Of a DNA stretch of 64,000 bases, positions 1 through 8,900 are shown in pieces. Source of the stretch: Polyangium sp. 15x6. Its GTDB lineage: Bacteria > Myxococcota_A > Polyangia > Polyangiales > Polyangiaceae. A program made the translations under genes and the position numbers. The first letter of the stretch is position 1; the number at the start of each line of letters is the position of its first letter. The notes below the pieces were generated by a model. The model searched no databases. It was not told the DNA's origin and saw only the letters and a program-made list of their open reading frames with translations. The stretch is taken from assembly GCF_029960785.1 (NCBI RefSeq), contig NZ_JASBQE010000014.1, positions 118,477 through 182,476 of the forward strand, read 5' to 3'.

Positions 1-73
1 CGGTGACAACCGTATCTTCGATGGTCGCGAGCAGAATCGACGTGTCGTATTCAGGATCCTGAAGAAGCGATGA
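1..73 (+). CDS. C-terminal end of an OmpA-family protein (partial)
   Basis: Reading from base 2, the frame gives 23 codons ending in GREQNRRVVFRILKKR and a TGA at 71-73. The GR-x-x-NRRV-x-F-x-I pattern is the usual last strand of the OmpA-like peptidoglycan-binding domain, and the next gene ends in a similar segment (AGRRANRRIAFTVIARAR). The gene begins upstream of the window. Its stop overlaps the next ATG as ATGA, so two OmpA-type genes are translationally coupled in tandem. Only the tail is visible, so nothing can be said about the rest of the protein. Confidence 0.6.
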   Translation, partial: GDNRIFDGREQNRRVVFRILKKR

Positions 74-1902
74 CGATGCACAGCCCGCTCTCGCGCAAAT
101 TCGCTCCCGCGCTGCTCTCGTTCGGGCTCGCATTTGCCGCCACGCAACCCGCCGAGGCGCAAACGAAGAGCGGACAGCTCGCGCTGAATCTGTTCGAGCC
201 TACGCCCACCGGTGACGCTTTTCTTGCCGTCCCGTCGCCCCGGATCGGTGGTCATCTCGTCCCGCGAGGGGCCGCCCTCTTCGATTATGCCAGCCGCCCC
301 TTGACCATCACGGATCGGCAGGTCCCGATCGTCGCGGGCCAGGGGTTCGTCCGGGCGGACCTCTCCCTCTCTCTCTGGGATCGCGTGCTCGTCTCGGTAC
401 ACATGCCTCTGGCGCTCGTGCAGTCCGGCGAGGCACCGAATGTGCCGGGGCTGGATGCGCCCGCGCCGCGCGCCCCCGTTCTCGGCGACCTCCGCGTCGG
501 CGCGCGCGTCCGGGTGCTGGGCAAGGATGACCGTGCCCCGTTCCAGCTCGGACTCGGTGTGAATGCGTTTGCACCCACCGCGCCCGACGATACGTTCGTC
601 GGCGAAGGAGACTGGCGGGCAGATGTACACGCGCTCGCGGGGGGACGCGTGAAATTGCGGCTTCCGCTCGTCTGGAGCGCGACGGTTGGCGCCATGCTCC
701 GTATGTCGGACAGCCCGCACGCTCTCCGTTTCGGCGCAGGCGCCGCGGTGCTGCTCGTGGACGAACGCCTCTCGGTCGGGGCCGAGATCCACGGCACACG
801 CGCGCTCGGAGAGACGCGACTCATCGACGCTCGGTTCACCGACATCACGGCTGCGCCGAGCCTCGGCCTCGAATTGCTCGGCGAGGCGCGTCTCCGCGTG
901 TTCCGCGGGATGACCTTCGCGGCCGCCGCCGGGCCGGGCTTGCTTTCTGGCCTGGGCACGCCCGCATTCAGGGGTATCTTTCTCGTCGGATGGGCAGCGC
1001 CTGCTGGATCCCGTTCCCCCGTGACCACAGCGAGCCCGCCCCCGAAAGATCGGGACGGCGACGGTCTACGCGATGACGCGGATGCGTGCCCTGATGAGAA
1101 AGGCATCTTGTCCGGTGATCCCAGCAGGGACGGCTGCCCGCCTCCGGACCGCGATCGGGACGGCGTGCTCGATCTGGAAGATGCGTGCCCGCTCGTGGCG
1201 GGGGAGCAGAACACGAGCGAGCGGAAGAATGGTTGCCCCGCGGATCGTGACGAGGACGGCGTTCCGGATCGCGAGGATGTGTGCCCCGAAATCAAGGGGC
1301 TTGCCGAGACCAAGAAGCGCGGTTGTCCCGCCGATCGCGACGACGACGGTGTCTTCGATACGCTGGACGCCTGCCCCGACCAGAAAGGCGTCGCCGTGTC
1401 CGACCCGGTGCAACGCGGGTGCCCCAAAGACATGGATGGCGACGGCCTCGAGTTTCCGGAGGATCTCTGCCCGGCCGATCGCGGCGCCGCCGATGCGCCG
1501 GAGAAGGGCTGTCCTCTGTTCGTTCAGCTCAAGGGTGATGAGGTAGCGCTCTCGAGACGTATCGAGTTCGCCCCCTCGTTACGGGTGAAGGGGCTGGCGG
1601 TGACGCCCGAGAGCATTCCCGTGCTGGAGGAGATCAAAGGGCTTCTCCGCGATCACCCCGAGATCCAGAGGCTCGAGGTGCAGGGGCACACCGATGACGC
1701 CGGCGACGTCAAAAAGAAGCTCGCAACCTCTCAGGAAGAGGCAGACACCGTCGTGCGCACGCTGGTGGAGCTCGGCGTCTCCGCTGACAAGCTCGTGGCC
1801 AAGGGGTACGGACACAAGAAGCCCATTGCCGATAACCGTGTCGCGGCTGGACGGCGTGCGAATCGACGCATCGCATTCACGGTGATCGCGCGGGCCAGAT
1901 AG
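70..1902 (+). CDS. OmpA-family outer-membrane protein with thrombospondin type 3 repeats
   Basis: The 610-residue product has an N-terminal signal peptide (hydrophobic run then A-x-A near residue 30). About 290 residues rich in alternating beta strands follow, probably a barrel. Residues about 325-480 hold five Asp-rich calcium-binding repeats of the form DRDxDGVxDxxDxCP, typical of thrombospondin type 3 modules. The last about 110 residues form an OmpA-like domain with VQGHTDDAGD and AGRRANRRIAF motifs, which binds peptidoglycan. The protein probably sits in the outer membrane and anchors it to the wall. It starts on the ATGA shared with the preceding OmpA-like gene; an ATG at 76 is an alternative. 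It ends one base before the convergent PEGA gene. Confidence 0.85.
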   Translation: MTMHSPLSRKFAPALLSFGLAFAATQPAEAQTKSGQLALNLFEPTPTGDAFLAVPSPRIGGHLVPRGAALFDYASRPLTITDRQVPIVAGQGFVRADLSLSLWDRVLVSVHMPLALVQSGEAPNVPGLDAPAPRAPVLGDLRVGARVRVLGKDDRAPFQLGLGVNAFAPTAPDDTFVGEGDWRADVHALAGGRVKLRLPLVWSATVGAMLRMSDSPHALRFGAGAAVLLVDERLSVGAEIHGTRALGETRLIDARFTDITAAPSLGLELLGEARLRVFRGMTFAAAAGPGLLSGLGTPAFRGIFLVGWAAPAGSRSPVTTASPPPKDRDGDGLRDDADACPDEKGILSGDPSRDGCPPPDRDRDGVLDLEDACPLVAGEQNTSERKNGCPADRDEDGVPDREDVCPEIKGLAETKKRGCPADRDDDGVFDTLDACPDQKGVAVSDPVQRGCPKDMDGDGLEFPEDLCPADRGAADAPEKGCPLFVQLKGDEVALSRRIEFAPSLRVKGLAVTPESIPVLEEIKGLLRDHPEIQRLEVQGHTDDAGDVKKKLATSQEEADTVVRTLVELGVSADKLVAKGYGHKKPIADNRVAAGRRANRRIAFTVIARAR

Positions 1903-1903
1903 C

Positions 1904-3694
1904 TCAGAAATCGTACCTGGCGCGCAACCCCGGTACGACCGAGAAGATGACCTGCCCCGTGAGCGCCTCGTTGGGAAAGGTAGCGTAGCTCCGACTCGTT
2001 CGCGCGACGCCATTGTCTTCGACAGAGAGGCTCACAGTGACCGGCTGCGTATCGTCGAATCTCGGCTGGCCGAGCGAAAACAACATGAGCAAGCTCATGT
2101 CGGCACCGATCTCGAAATGTTTGCCGAGTCGAAGCCCGGCATAGAATTCTGGTCGGAAATACGCGAAGTATGCTTTGACGAGCTCCGGTGTCATGGAAAC
2201 ATTCGATACATTTCCGATGCCCGCCTGTGTGCTCGTGAAGTCACGGGCATCTCGGTCGTCACGAATTTGTCCAATGAGAACACCGCCGCCGACCCGGATA
2301 CCCACAGGCACACGTTCACTGCCGAAGCGATACGAGCCCGACACGCCCAGGGTGACTCCCGTGAGGCGCAGAGTGTCCTTCCCTACGCCAACTTGCGAAT
2401 CGAATCCCTTGGGTAGGATGACCACCTTTCGTCCCTCGACCGATTGCCACGAGGCCAAATAACCCACCTCGGGCCCCACACCCAGCCCGAACCCCCATTC
2501 ATAACTCACCATGAGCCGCGAAAGCGTACCCAGGCCCGCCGAAGGGCTGCATCCGTCGCCGCAGCTCGTCTCCAGGACATCACCCCCCAGAGAGGGCGTT
2601 GCAGCGACGAGACCGGAGTCGAATTCGAACGCCCATTTCGCCCAACGCTGGGCACCGGTATCCCGCTTCAGCACGGGGTTGACGAGAGGACGTGTACCAG
2701 GCTCGAGCGACCATTCCTTGCTATACTTGACGTACCCCTCTTGGTAGATCTCGACAAGATGGTTGCCTGATTTGAGCCGACCGAACCAGACACCAGCGCC
2801 GACTTCGACGCCGTCGATCGCGACCCTGGCATCCGGCGGCGTGGGCTCGACGCGAATCGCGGCGTCCAGATTCTCGGCTCGCAGGGAGAGGAGCTGCGTT
2901 TCCTGGGGCTTGATGACAACGGCTGCAGGTTGCGTCCCGAGCGTGCCGGCACCGCCGAGCTGCACGACGTGTCGACCGACACCGACTCGCGCTTCCCATG
3001 GCGTCTTTCCGCTCCTGGCGCCGTCTACGTAGACGTCCAGGGCACGGCCTGATAGCTCGACGACACGTATCCGTCCCGAGTCCTTCAGCGGCCGAAGCTT
3101 CGCCGTCAAGCGTCGAGTCTCGCCACCGTTGACCTCGACGCGATCTTCGAACGGCTCGAAGTCCTCCTTGTACACACGTACAACATGGCTGCCGGCTGCG
3201 GTACGGAGCGGATTGGGTGGCGGAAATTCACCCTTGACTTGCCCGTCAATCGTGATGACAGCGCCGAGCTCGGCGCCCTCGATCTCGATCGTACCCACCC
3301 GCGCACGCATTTCCGCGATGTATTGCTGAGCTTCGAGCTTGTCCGACGCAGTCAGATTGGGGAACCGCAATAACTGTTCATACGCGTCGACGGCCTCGTC
3401 GTAGCGCTGCATCTCTCGCATGCACGCTGCGATGTTCTTCGTCGCGCTCTTCCCCGCATAAAGCTCACGCGAGCGCTGAAACGCGGCCAGCGCCGGGGCA
3501 TATGCCTTCTCGCCCATGAGCTCGACGCCGCGCTTGAACTGCCGGTACGCTTCTTCCTTGTCTTCCTTCGTGGGCTCGGGAACTTCGTCGAGTACGCTCG
3601 ACGGCGCTGCCGGGGGCTGGCTCTGCGCGAGGACGGGAAGTGCATGAACGAGCGATGCACCCAGAAGAACCGCGACTCCAAACGTCCGTTTCAT
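1904..3694 (-). CDS. PEGA-domain, TPR-containing secreted or envelope protein
   Basis: The 596-residue product starts with a signal peptide (residues 1-24, ending ALPVLAQ). A TPR-like helical region follows at about 40-125 (KEEAYRQFKRGVELMGEKAY, then KNIAACMREMQRYDEAVDAYEQLL). Three PEGA-type beta modules lie at about 130-330, recognisable from phrases such as ITIDGQVKGEFPPPNPLRTAAGSHVVRVYKEDFEPFEDRVEVNGGE. The C-terminal 250 residues look like outer-membrane beta-barrel strands and end in RYDF, an aromatic C-terminus typical of barrels. PEGA modules often accompany myxobacterial Ser/Thr kinases. Here the start codon overlaps the kinase stop by 4 bases, so the two are one transcript and probably one signalling or envelope unit. 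The ligand is unknown. Confidence 0.75.
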   Translation of the reverse strand: MKRTFGVAVLLGASLVHALPVLAQSQPPAAPSSVLDEVPEPTKEDKEEAYRQFKRGVELMGEKAYAPALAAFQRSRELYAGKSATKNIAACMREMQRYDEAVDAYEQLLRFPNLTASDKLEAQQYIAEMRARVGTIEIEGAELGAVITIDGQVKGEFPPPNPLRTAAGSHVVRVYKEDFEPFEDRVEVNGGETRRLTAKLRPLKDSGRIRVVELSGRALDVYVDGARSGKTPWEARVGVGRHVVQLGGAGTLGTQPAAVVIKPQETQLLSLRAENLDAAIRVEPTPPDARVAIDGVEVGAGVWFGRLKSGNHLVEIYQEGYVKYSKEWSLEPGTRPLVNPVLKRDTGAQRWAKWAFEFDSGLVAATPSLGGDVLETSCGDGCSPSAGLGTLSRLMVSYEWGFGLGVGPEVGYLASWQSVEGRKVVILPKGFDSQVGVGKDTLRLTGVTLGVSGSYRFGSERVPVGIRVGGGVLIGQIRDDRDARDFTSTQAGIGNVSNVSMTPELVKAYFAYFRPEFYAGLRLGKHFEIGADMSLLMLFSLGQPRFDDTQPVTVSLSVEDNGVARTSRSYATFPNEALTGQVIFSVVPGLRARYDF

Positions 3695-5370
3695 TCGAAC
3701 TTATCCGTCGCGCCCTTGGGCAAAGCTGGCGTCGAGCTCTTGACCGTCGCCGCCGTGTAGAAGGGCGTGATCATCGGCAGGCTCGGGCCATCCTTGGTAA
3801 TGATGACCTCTTCTTCCTTGCTGATGCCCCCCTTTTTCACGCGCACCTTGAACACGTCTCCGAGCTTGCCCTCCAGCTCTAGCATCCCGTTTTTGAGGGT
3901 CACCGGCTTGCCCTCGACTTCGACCTGCGTGTCGGGAGGAACAATGGCCACCTTGACCCGGCGATTGCTCTGGTCCTGCTCGACAGGAGGCGCAGGAGGT
4001 GGCACGGGCGCCGCGGTAACCGTCGTGACTGTCGGCGCCACGACGGTGGGCGCCGGAGGAGGGGCCGGCGCGGGTGTGCTGTTCCGCATCACCCAGAAGC
4101 CCGCCGCGCCCAAACCAACGACGGTGATGAAAAGACCTCCCATGACGAGCGGCAGGCTCGATGGGTGCTTCGGCGCTGCCGCCTGGGACTGTACCAGGAT
4201 GCCCGTGGAGCCCCCCTGCGAAGACGCATTGGGGTTGGATCCGTACCCCGGATGCGCTGTCATTCCCTGGATATCGGATCCCTGTCCCGGATGGGACGCA
4301 GACCCACCGATATTTGGATTCGATCCAGCCCCCGGATGTGAAGTCCCGCCCTGGGCGACGCCCGACCCGAGCCCTGGGTGCGAGGCGGATCCGCCGGGCG
4401 CCGTGCCGGTATACGGGACAGCCGTTGGAACGGAATACATGACCGCACGTTGCGCGCGCGCAGCCTGGTCCACCGGGACGAACATGTCCTCCGTGATGCC
4501 CCACCCGTATGGCAACAGCGGTCGAATCGCTGCGAGCATCTCCTTGGCGCTCTGGAACCTCTCATCCGGATTCTGCCGAATGCAGCGATGTACGATCGCG
4601 GCAACCTCGGGGGGCACCCAGGGCGCGTACTGCTGCACGGGCGTCGGAGGGGTGGAACAAATCGCGATGATCAGCTCGCCGAGCGCGGTGACGTGCTGGT
4701 TCGGTGTGCGACCACAGAGGCACTGGTACAACGCAATGCCAAGGGACCAGAGGTCGGCGCGGTGGTCGATGTTCTTCGATCCGCGTGCCTGCTCCGGCGA
4801 CATGTAGAGCGGAGACCCCATCATGCTCCCGGTGCGAGTCAGCCCGGCGCTCTCCGTCTCCTGCGCCTGCTCCATGTGCACCTTGGCGATGCCGAAGTCG
4901 AGCACCTTGACAATGATCTCGCCATCGCTGTGGGCAAGAAAAAGGTTGGCCGGCTTGATGTCACGGTGGACGACCCCGCCGTCGTGAGCCTTCTGCAGAC
5001 CAAGGCAAACTTGCGCCGCGATACGCAGCGAAAGATCCGGTGAGATAGGGCCGCCGACCTTCTTCCTGAGGAGATCCTGGACGTCCATGCCAGTCAGGAA
5101 CTCCATCACCATGAACGGAAGCCTGGTCTCGCGATCGATGCCAGTATCCAGGACCTGTGTGATGTGTTTCGTGTCGATGGCGCCGGCCGCGCGTGCTTCG
5201 CGCTGGAAACGGCTGATGAGGTCAGGGTTCTGCGCGAGAGCGTTCGTGATCACCTTGACCGCGACTCTACGGCCGGTTCCGGTATGCTCGGCTTCGTAGA
5301 CAGCTCCCATCGCCCCAGCGCCAAGCTGGCGCTTGATCAGGTACTTGCCGTCGAGAGTGGTGCCGATCAT
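3691..5370 (-). CDS. Membrane-anchored eukaryotic-type Ser/Thr protein kinase
   Basis: The 559-residue product opens with a complete protein kinase domain (about 9-285): glycine loop LGAGAMGAVYEAEHTG, catalytic Lys in RVAVKV, catalytic loop HRDIKPANLFL, metal site LDFGIAK and activation segment SPLYMSPEQARG. A low-complexity linker (about 325-390) carries four copies of a [S/T/A]HPGxGS motif. One transmembrane helix lies at about 405-428 and a Pro/Ala/Val-rich stretch follows. The last about 90 residues form a PEGA-like extracytoplasmic domain. The topology is cytoplasmic kinase, one membrane pass, external sensor. It is co-transcribed with the PEGA/TPR gene through an ATGA overlap. All canonical catalytic residues are present, so it should be active. 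Confidence 0.9.
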   Translation of the reverse strand: MIGTTLDGKYLIKRQLGAGAMGAVYEAEHTGTGRRVAVKVITNALAQNPDLISRFQREARAAGAIDTKHITQVLDTGIDRETRLPFMVMEFLTGMDVQDLLRKKVGGPISPDLSLRIAAQVCLGLQKAHDGGVVHRDIKPANLFLAHSDGEIIVKVLDFGIAKVHMEQAQETESAGLTRTGSMMGSPLYMSPEQARGSKNIDHRADLWSLGIALYQCLCGRTPNQHVTALGELIIAICSTPPTPVQQYAPWVPPEVAAIVHRCIRQNPDERFQSAKEMLAAIRPLLPYGWGITEDMFVPVDQAARAQRAVMYSVPTAVPYTGTAPGGSASHPGLGSGVAQGGTSHPGAGSNPNIGGSASHPGQGSDIQGMTAHPGYGSNPNASSQGGSTGILVQSQAAAPKHPSSLPLVMGGLFITVVGLGAAGFWVMRNSTPAPAPPPAPTVVAPTVTTVTAAPVPPPAPPVEQDQSNRRVKVAIVPPDTQVEVEGKPVTLKNGMLELEGKLGDVFKVRVKKGGISKEEEVIITKDGPSLPMITPFYTAATVKSSTPALPKGATDKFE

Positions 5371-5383
5371 GGTAGCTCGGCGG

Positions 5384-5413
5384 ACTATACTAGAACTGTC
5401 ATCAAGAAGGCAA
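5384..5413 (-). promoter_or_regulatory. Possible sigma-70-type promoter for the Ser/Thr kinase gene
   Basis: On the minus strand, TTGCCT (5408-5413) and TATAGT (5384-5389) are separated by 18 bases, and the kinase ATG is at 5370. The -10 matches five of six consensus bases and the -35 four of six. The site overlaps the last codons of the 69-residue gene that ends the upstream operon. It would let the kinase be transcribed independently of the sigma-54 operon. This is a pattern match only. Confidence 0.35.
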
Positions 5414-5611
5414 CCAGATGCGGGCGGTGGGCACGAACGCCGCCCTCTCCATCGGCAGGCCCCAACAGAGGACGGAGCCTCCGAGCGCCTCGACAGTCGC
5501 CTTGGGGTACGCGAACGTCTGCATCTCGCCTGTCGGGGTCTCGTGCTCGGTCGACCCCGTTTTTGCCTCGAACCACACCACGAGCAACCATTCAGGCATG
5601 ACGCATCTCAT
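5402..5611 (-). CDS. 69-residue protein, last gene of the CARF/sigma-54 operon
   Basis: The ATG at 5611-5609 overlaps the TGA of the CARF/sigma-54 activator (ATGA at 5608-5611), the same coupling used throughout this operon, which is the main reason to accept so small a gene. The product begins MRCVMPEWLLVVWFEAKTG and is rich in Val, Trp, Phe and Thr, consistent with a compact beta-rich fold. No signal peptide, membrane helix or known motif is visible. I do not recognise the family. It could be a small partner of the activator, or the residue of a longer gene, since it ends only 31 bases before the kinase start. Confidence 0.5.
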   Translation of the reverse strand: MRCVMPEWLLVVWFEAKTGSTEHETPTGEMQTFAYPKATVEALGGSVLCWGLPMERAAFVPTARIWLPS

Positions 5612-7329
5612 CCCGGACCACGTCTCGGATTTGCCGCCTTTAGCTTCTGCAAGCGAGCATTGAATGTACGCTTGATCAACCCCACGAGCTCCGCCGAGCC
5701 CTGGCCACCTCCGCGCGCGTCGAAGGCTGCCACGAGCAAGCGACGCTCGAGCTCCTCTTGCAGTTTGTCGAGGTCGATCCCGTGCCCCTTGCGCACCCAG
5801 TCCGCAAGGCTCCCGATCGACCGATGCAGGGCCTGGAGCGGGGTGGTTTCATCTCCTCTGGGCTCTTCTTCGGCCAGCAACCCCGCGATCATCGCGGAGT
5901 CGACCTTCGGCGCCGTCCCCGTCCCCAGTGACCGCGCCACGAGCCGCCGCGCGACCCGCTGCAAATCGCGCCAGTTTCCGGGTAGCTCTTGCCGCTCGAG
6001 CGTGGTTACGACGCCCTGGTTCTGCTCATCTCGAAAACGCCCGAAAAGCGCGGCTGCGCGGCTCTCCGCGCGATCCGTGGCCGATTCCTTCACCTTCGCC
6101 ACGTCGCGACAGGCATCCCGCAAAGCACAGAGCCACATGCCTTCGAGATCCTCGCGGCACGCGCGTAAATCGGGGACCTGGATCTGAAAGTCCGCGATGC
6201 GATCCCAGAAGTCGGGCAGGAGGCTGCTTCGTACCTCGGCGAGCGGGCGGTTCGTCGCACATACGAGGCGAAAGTTCGAATACTTCGGACCATCGCTCCC
6301 CACCGGTCGGAATTGCCCACCACGCTCCAGGGCGACGAGGAGCTTGGCCTGGGCATCCCGGTCCAGGTGGTGCACTTCGTCCAGAAAAACGCAATCCCCC
6401 TCGGCTTGCTCCAGCAGGCCTTTCTTGTCCCGGTCGGCGCCGGTGAACGCGCCCTTCTTGTGCCCGAAGAGCTCGCTCAGCAGGAGCTCCTTCTGAAGTG
6501 CAGCGCAATTGACCCGTAGCTCCCAGCTTCCCTTTCCCACGCGCCTTCGATGCGCGAGATACCGTGCTCGCAGGCGCTCGGCGACATGGGTCTTTCCACT
6601 TCCCCGGCTTCCATGGACCAGCACGGGGAACGGCACCAGCGCTGCCTCCTCGATCTGAGCGAGCATTTGCTTCAGCGCAGGCGAGCGCGCCGATTCGAGG
6701 TCCCAGGTGGGGCGACCCGTGTCGACCTCCGAGCGCGACTCGTCGACGTTCAATTGATCGAGCAGGTCCCAGGGGACATTCTCGAGGATCTTCGTGGGGT
6801 CGCGGCGCCTGTCGCGCAAGATGATCTGGACGGCCTCGACGTTGTCCCCGGCGCAGCGTGCCCCGAGCGCCGCCAACATCGTCGTGTGCATCTGGGCCGT
6901 CCCCGTACCTGCGTTCACGAGCAGCGCCGCCTCGGGGTTTTCGCGGCGTATCTGGCGCAGGCTGTCGGCCGTGAACTTCAGGAGCGGCCGATGGGCTGTC
7001 GGCGGCTCGATGGTATCCCAGACGAGCTTGTGCACGCCGAGGCGCGGAACGTGCTCCTTCAGTGCGCTTTCGAGCGTCGCGTAGACGTCCAGCTCACGCG
7101 GGTCGACCTCTCGCGACGTTCGCTCCTCCGCGGGGCCGCTCCGGACGAGGAAGTAAGCCTTCTTGATCCGGTCACGGTAGGGCGAGTGCTGGCTCGTCAA
7201 GAGCTCGAGCGCAGCCCCGGGGAGGAACTTGCCGCCCTCGCCCGTCGCGTACCTGCCATTGCGGTCGCGTTGATAGGGATCACTCGCGAAAGCGACCCAA
7301 GAAACGAGAATCAACGGGTCACGGCTCAC
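5608..7329 (-). CDS. RtcR-like regulator: CARF-type sensor fused to sigma-54 AAA+ activator
   Basis: The 573-residue product has an N-terminal alpha/beta domain (1 to about 185). Its central motif LLVNAGTGTAQMHT (about 136-149) matches the nucleotide-binding loop of CARF domains and RtcR. A sigma-54 AAA+ domain follows: Walker A GSRGSGKTH (240-248), the sigma-54-contacting loop GAFTGA (293-298), Walker B VFLDEVHHLD (314-323) and a sensor region ending DRIADFQIQVPDLR. The C-terminus is helical and could hold a DNA-binding HTH. RtcR is the closest known architecture; in RtcR the CARF domain senses RNA-end or nucleotide ligands and releases the AAA+ motor to open a sigma-54 promoter. The start is GTG, overlapping the nuclease stop as GTGA. 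A sigma-54 promoter precedes the operon's first gene, implying autoregulation. Confidence 0.85.
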   Translation of the reverse strand: MSRDPLILVSWVAFASDPYQRDRNGRYATGEGGKFLPGAALELLTSQHSPYRDRIKKAYFLVRSGPAEERTSREVDPRELDVYATLESALKEHVPRLGVHKLVWDTIEPPTAHRPLLKFTADSLRQIRRENPEAALLVNAGTGTAQMHTTMLAALGARCAGDNVEAVQIILRDRRRDPTKILENVPWDLLDQLNVDESRSEVDTGRPTWDLESARSPALKQMLAQIEEAALVPFPVLVHGSRGSGKTHVAERLRARYLAHRRRVGKGSWELRVNCAALQKELLLSELFGHKKGAFTGADRDKKGLLEQAEGDCVFLDEVHHLDRDAQAKLLVALERGGQFRPVGSDGPKYSNFRLVCATNRPLAEVRSSLLPDFWDRIADFQIQVPDLRACREDLEGMWLCALRDACRDVAKVKESATDRAESRAAALFGRFRDEQNQGVVTTLERQELPGNWRDLQRVARRLVARSLGTGTAPKVDSAMIAGLLAEEEPRGDETTPLQALHRSIGSLADWVRKGHGIDLDKLQEELERRLLVAAFDARGGGQGSAELVGLIKRTFNARLQKLKAANPRRGPG

Positions 7330-8900
7330 CGTCGGCCTCCCTGGTTCCTGCGCTGGCGAGGCGCGCTCTCCTGCGTCCGAGGAGCAGCGCTCTCCTCGAC
7401 GAGGGTGATCTCCGAGCGGCCCATGATGCCCGATACGCGCCGCTCGGGGAGAGGCGGCGACATCAGGCGCTCGGAGATGAGTTTGCGTTGTGGCTCGTCG
7501 ACACGGACGATCACCTCCGCCGCGTCACCGAGGCGAATCGCGAGTTTCCCATGGGCGATCTCCGTCCAGAAGACGGCCTCGCGCTCGAACATCGCAGCCA
7601 GCGCCGTCGCGCCGGGGCGCGCGCCCGAGGGCAGGGACAATGTCCATGCTCCGGCCAGGGACCGCTCGACCGCCGCAATTTCGTGAAGTGTCGGCCGAAT
7701 GATGCTCCTGTGGGTTGCTCTCCGAGCGATCTCGATCACGTGGCTCCGGGCCGCGGACACGCTCACCGGGTCCTTCATCAAAACGCCGACCTCGATCCCG
7801 GAGTCATAGCCTGCTTTGCCGTCCAGATTGCCGGTCCAGACGAGCGCTCGCTGGCCATCGGCGACGATGGCCTTCGCATGTGTGTGGTCGTGCCCGAGGA
7901 CGACGAGCCGTTCGTCTGGAACGCCCGCGAAGAGGAACCCGCACGTATCGACCTGATCCCGGTGCAAATTGCGCGGGCGGAGGACGACGAGGGCCTTCAC
8001 GCCGCGCTCGAGGGCCCTTCGCAATGCACGGCCGACGACGTGGTCGCGCAAGGACACGGCGCTGTAAGAGGCGATGACGAGCTCGCGGCGGGCATTCTCG
8101 ATCAGATCGAGCGTGGCCTCCCGGATGGAGGCCTCGATGCCCTGCACGGTCCCGACCGGCACGAGATCGCCGGAGCCCGAGAGGGCCGGGAATGCGGGCG
8201 GGCGTCTCTCCTGGCCACCCCTTCCTTTCAGATCGAGCGCCGCGCCCGGTGGGGACTCGTCATGCGTCAGGTGGAGCCATGCGTGCGCAAAGAGGCGTCC
8301 GAGCTCACGCGCGACGGCGGGCTCACGCACGAGGACGCCGTTCTCCGGGTTGTCCTCGTATGCGTTTCTCCTGGCATTGGCGCTCGTCACGACTGCGACC
8401 TCGTCGTCGACGACGCAGAGCTTGGCATGACAATCCCGGGCGCTGCGCAGCCAGACCCCGGCCCGCGCCATGCGATCCAGGTTCTGGAGGTGACGCTCTT
8501 GCTGCTCGACCCGCCGCTGCGCCGGCATACCAGAGAACTCTTCGTCGAGCTCCCCGGTATCGATCTGCAGGCTCTTCCCGAGCGCCGTGAGCACGTACAC
8601 GCCCCCCTGCAGGCGCTCTGCCGCCTCGATGAGGGCGTCGACGATCTGGGCGTCCCCGAACAGGAAGCTACAGAAAAAGACCTTCCGGCTGGCTCCGCGA
8701 ATGAGGTGAAGCAGCGCGTCCCGGATCTGGTAATCGCGGGCCACTTCATCGGTGAACAAGTATGCGGCGCGGGACGAGCTGCCGCAGGCGACGGGAGCGC
8801 TCCCCCCGACCCAGGCAGGAAGCTCGATGCGCCCGGGAAGAAAATACATGCCCTCGAGGCGCTGAGCGCCCACGGCTGCGTGGATGGGCGCGCGGCTCAT
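7326..8900 (-). CDS. Phospholipase D-family nuclease-like protein with two HKD motifs
   Basis: The start was set at the ATG at 8900-8898, which overlaps the upstream stop as ATGA; a longer reading frame exists but its extra N-terminus lies opposite the upstream gene and looks non-coding. The 524-residue product has two complete PLD motifs. The first is HAKLCVVDD (H158, K160, D165), followed by TSANARRNAYEDNPENGV. The second is HAKAIVADG (H341, K343, D348), followed by TGNLDGKAGYDSGIEVGV. Two HKD motifs in one chain make a complete active site. PLD-fold proteins include phospholipases and nucleases. Linkage to a helicase and the absence of a signal peptide favour a cytoplasmic nuclease. The C-terminal 120 residues are unassigned. 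Confidence 0.85.
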   Translation of the reverse strand: MSRAPIHAAVGAQRLEGMYFLPGRIELPAWVGGSAPVACGSSSRAAYLFTDEVARDYQIRDALLHLIRGASRKVFFCSFLFGDAQIVDALIEAAERLQGGVYVLTALGKSLQIDTGELDEEFSGMPAQRRVEQQERHLQNLDRMARAGVWLRSARDCHAKLCVVDDEVAVVTSANARRNAYEDNPENGVLVREPAVARELGRLFAHAWLHLTHDESPPGAALDLKGRGGQERRPPAFPALSGSGDLVPVGTVQGIEASIREATLDLIENARRELVIASYSAVSLRDHVVGRALRRALERGVKALVVLRPRNLHRDQVDTCGFLFAGVPDERLVVLGHDHTHAKAIVADGQRALVWTGNLDGKAGYDSGIEVGVLMKDPVSVSAARSHVIEIARRATHRSIIRPTLHEIAAVERSLAGAWTLSLPSGARPGATALAAMFEREAVFWTEIAHGKLAIRLGDAAEVIVRVDEPQRKLISERLMSPPLPERRVSGIMGRSEITLVEESAAPRTQESAPRQRRNQGGRR

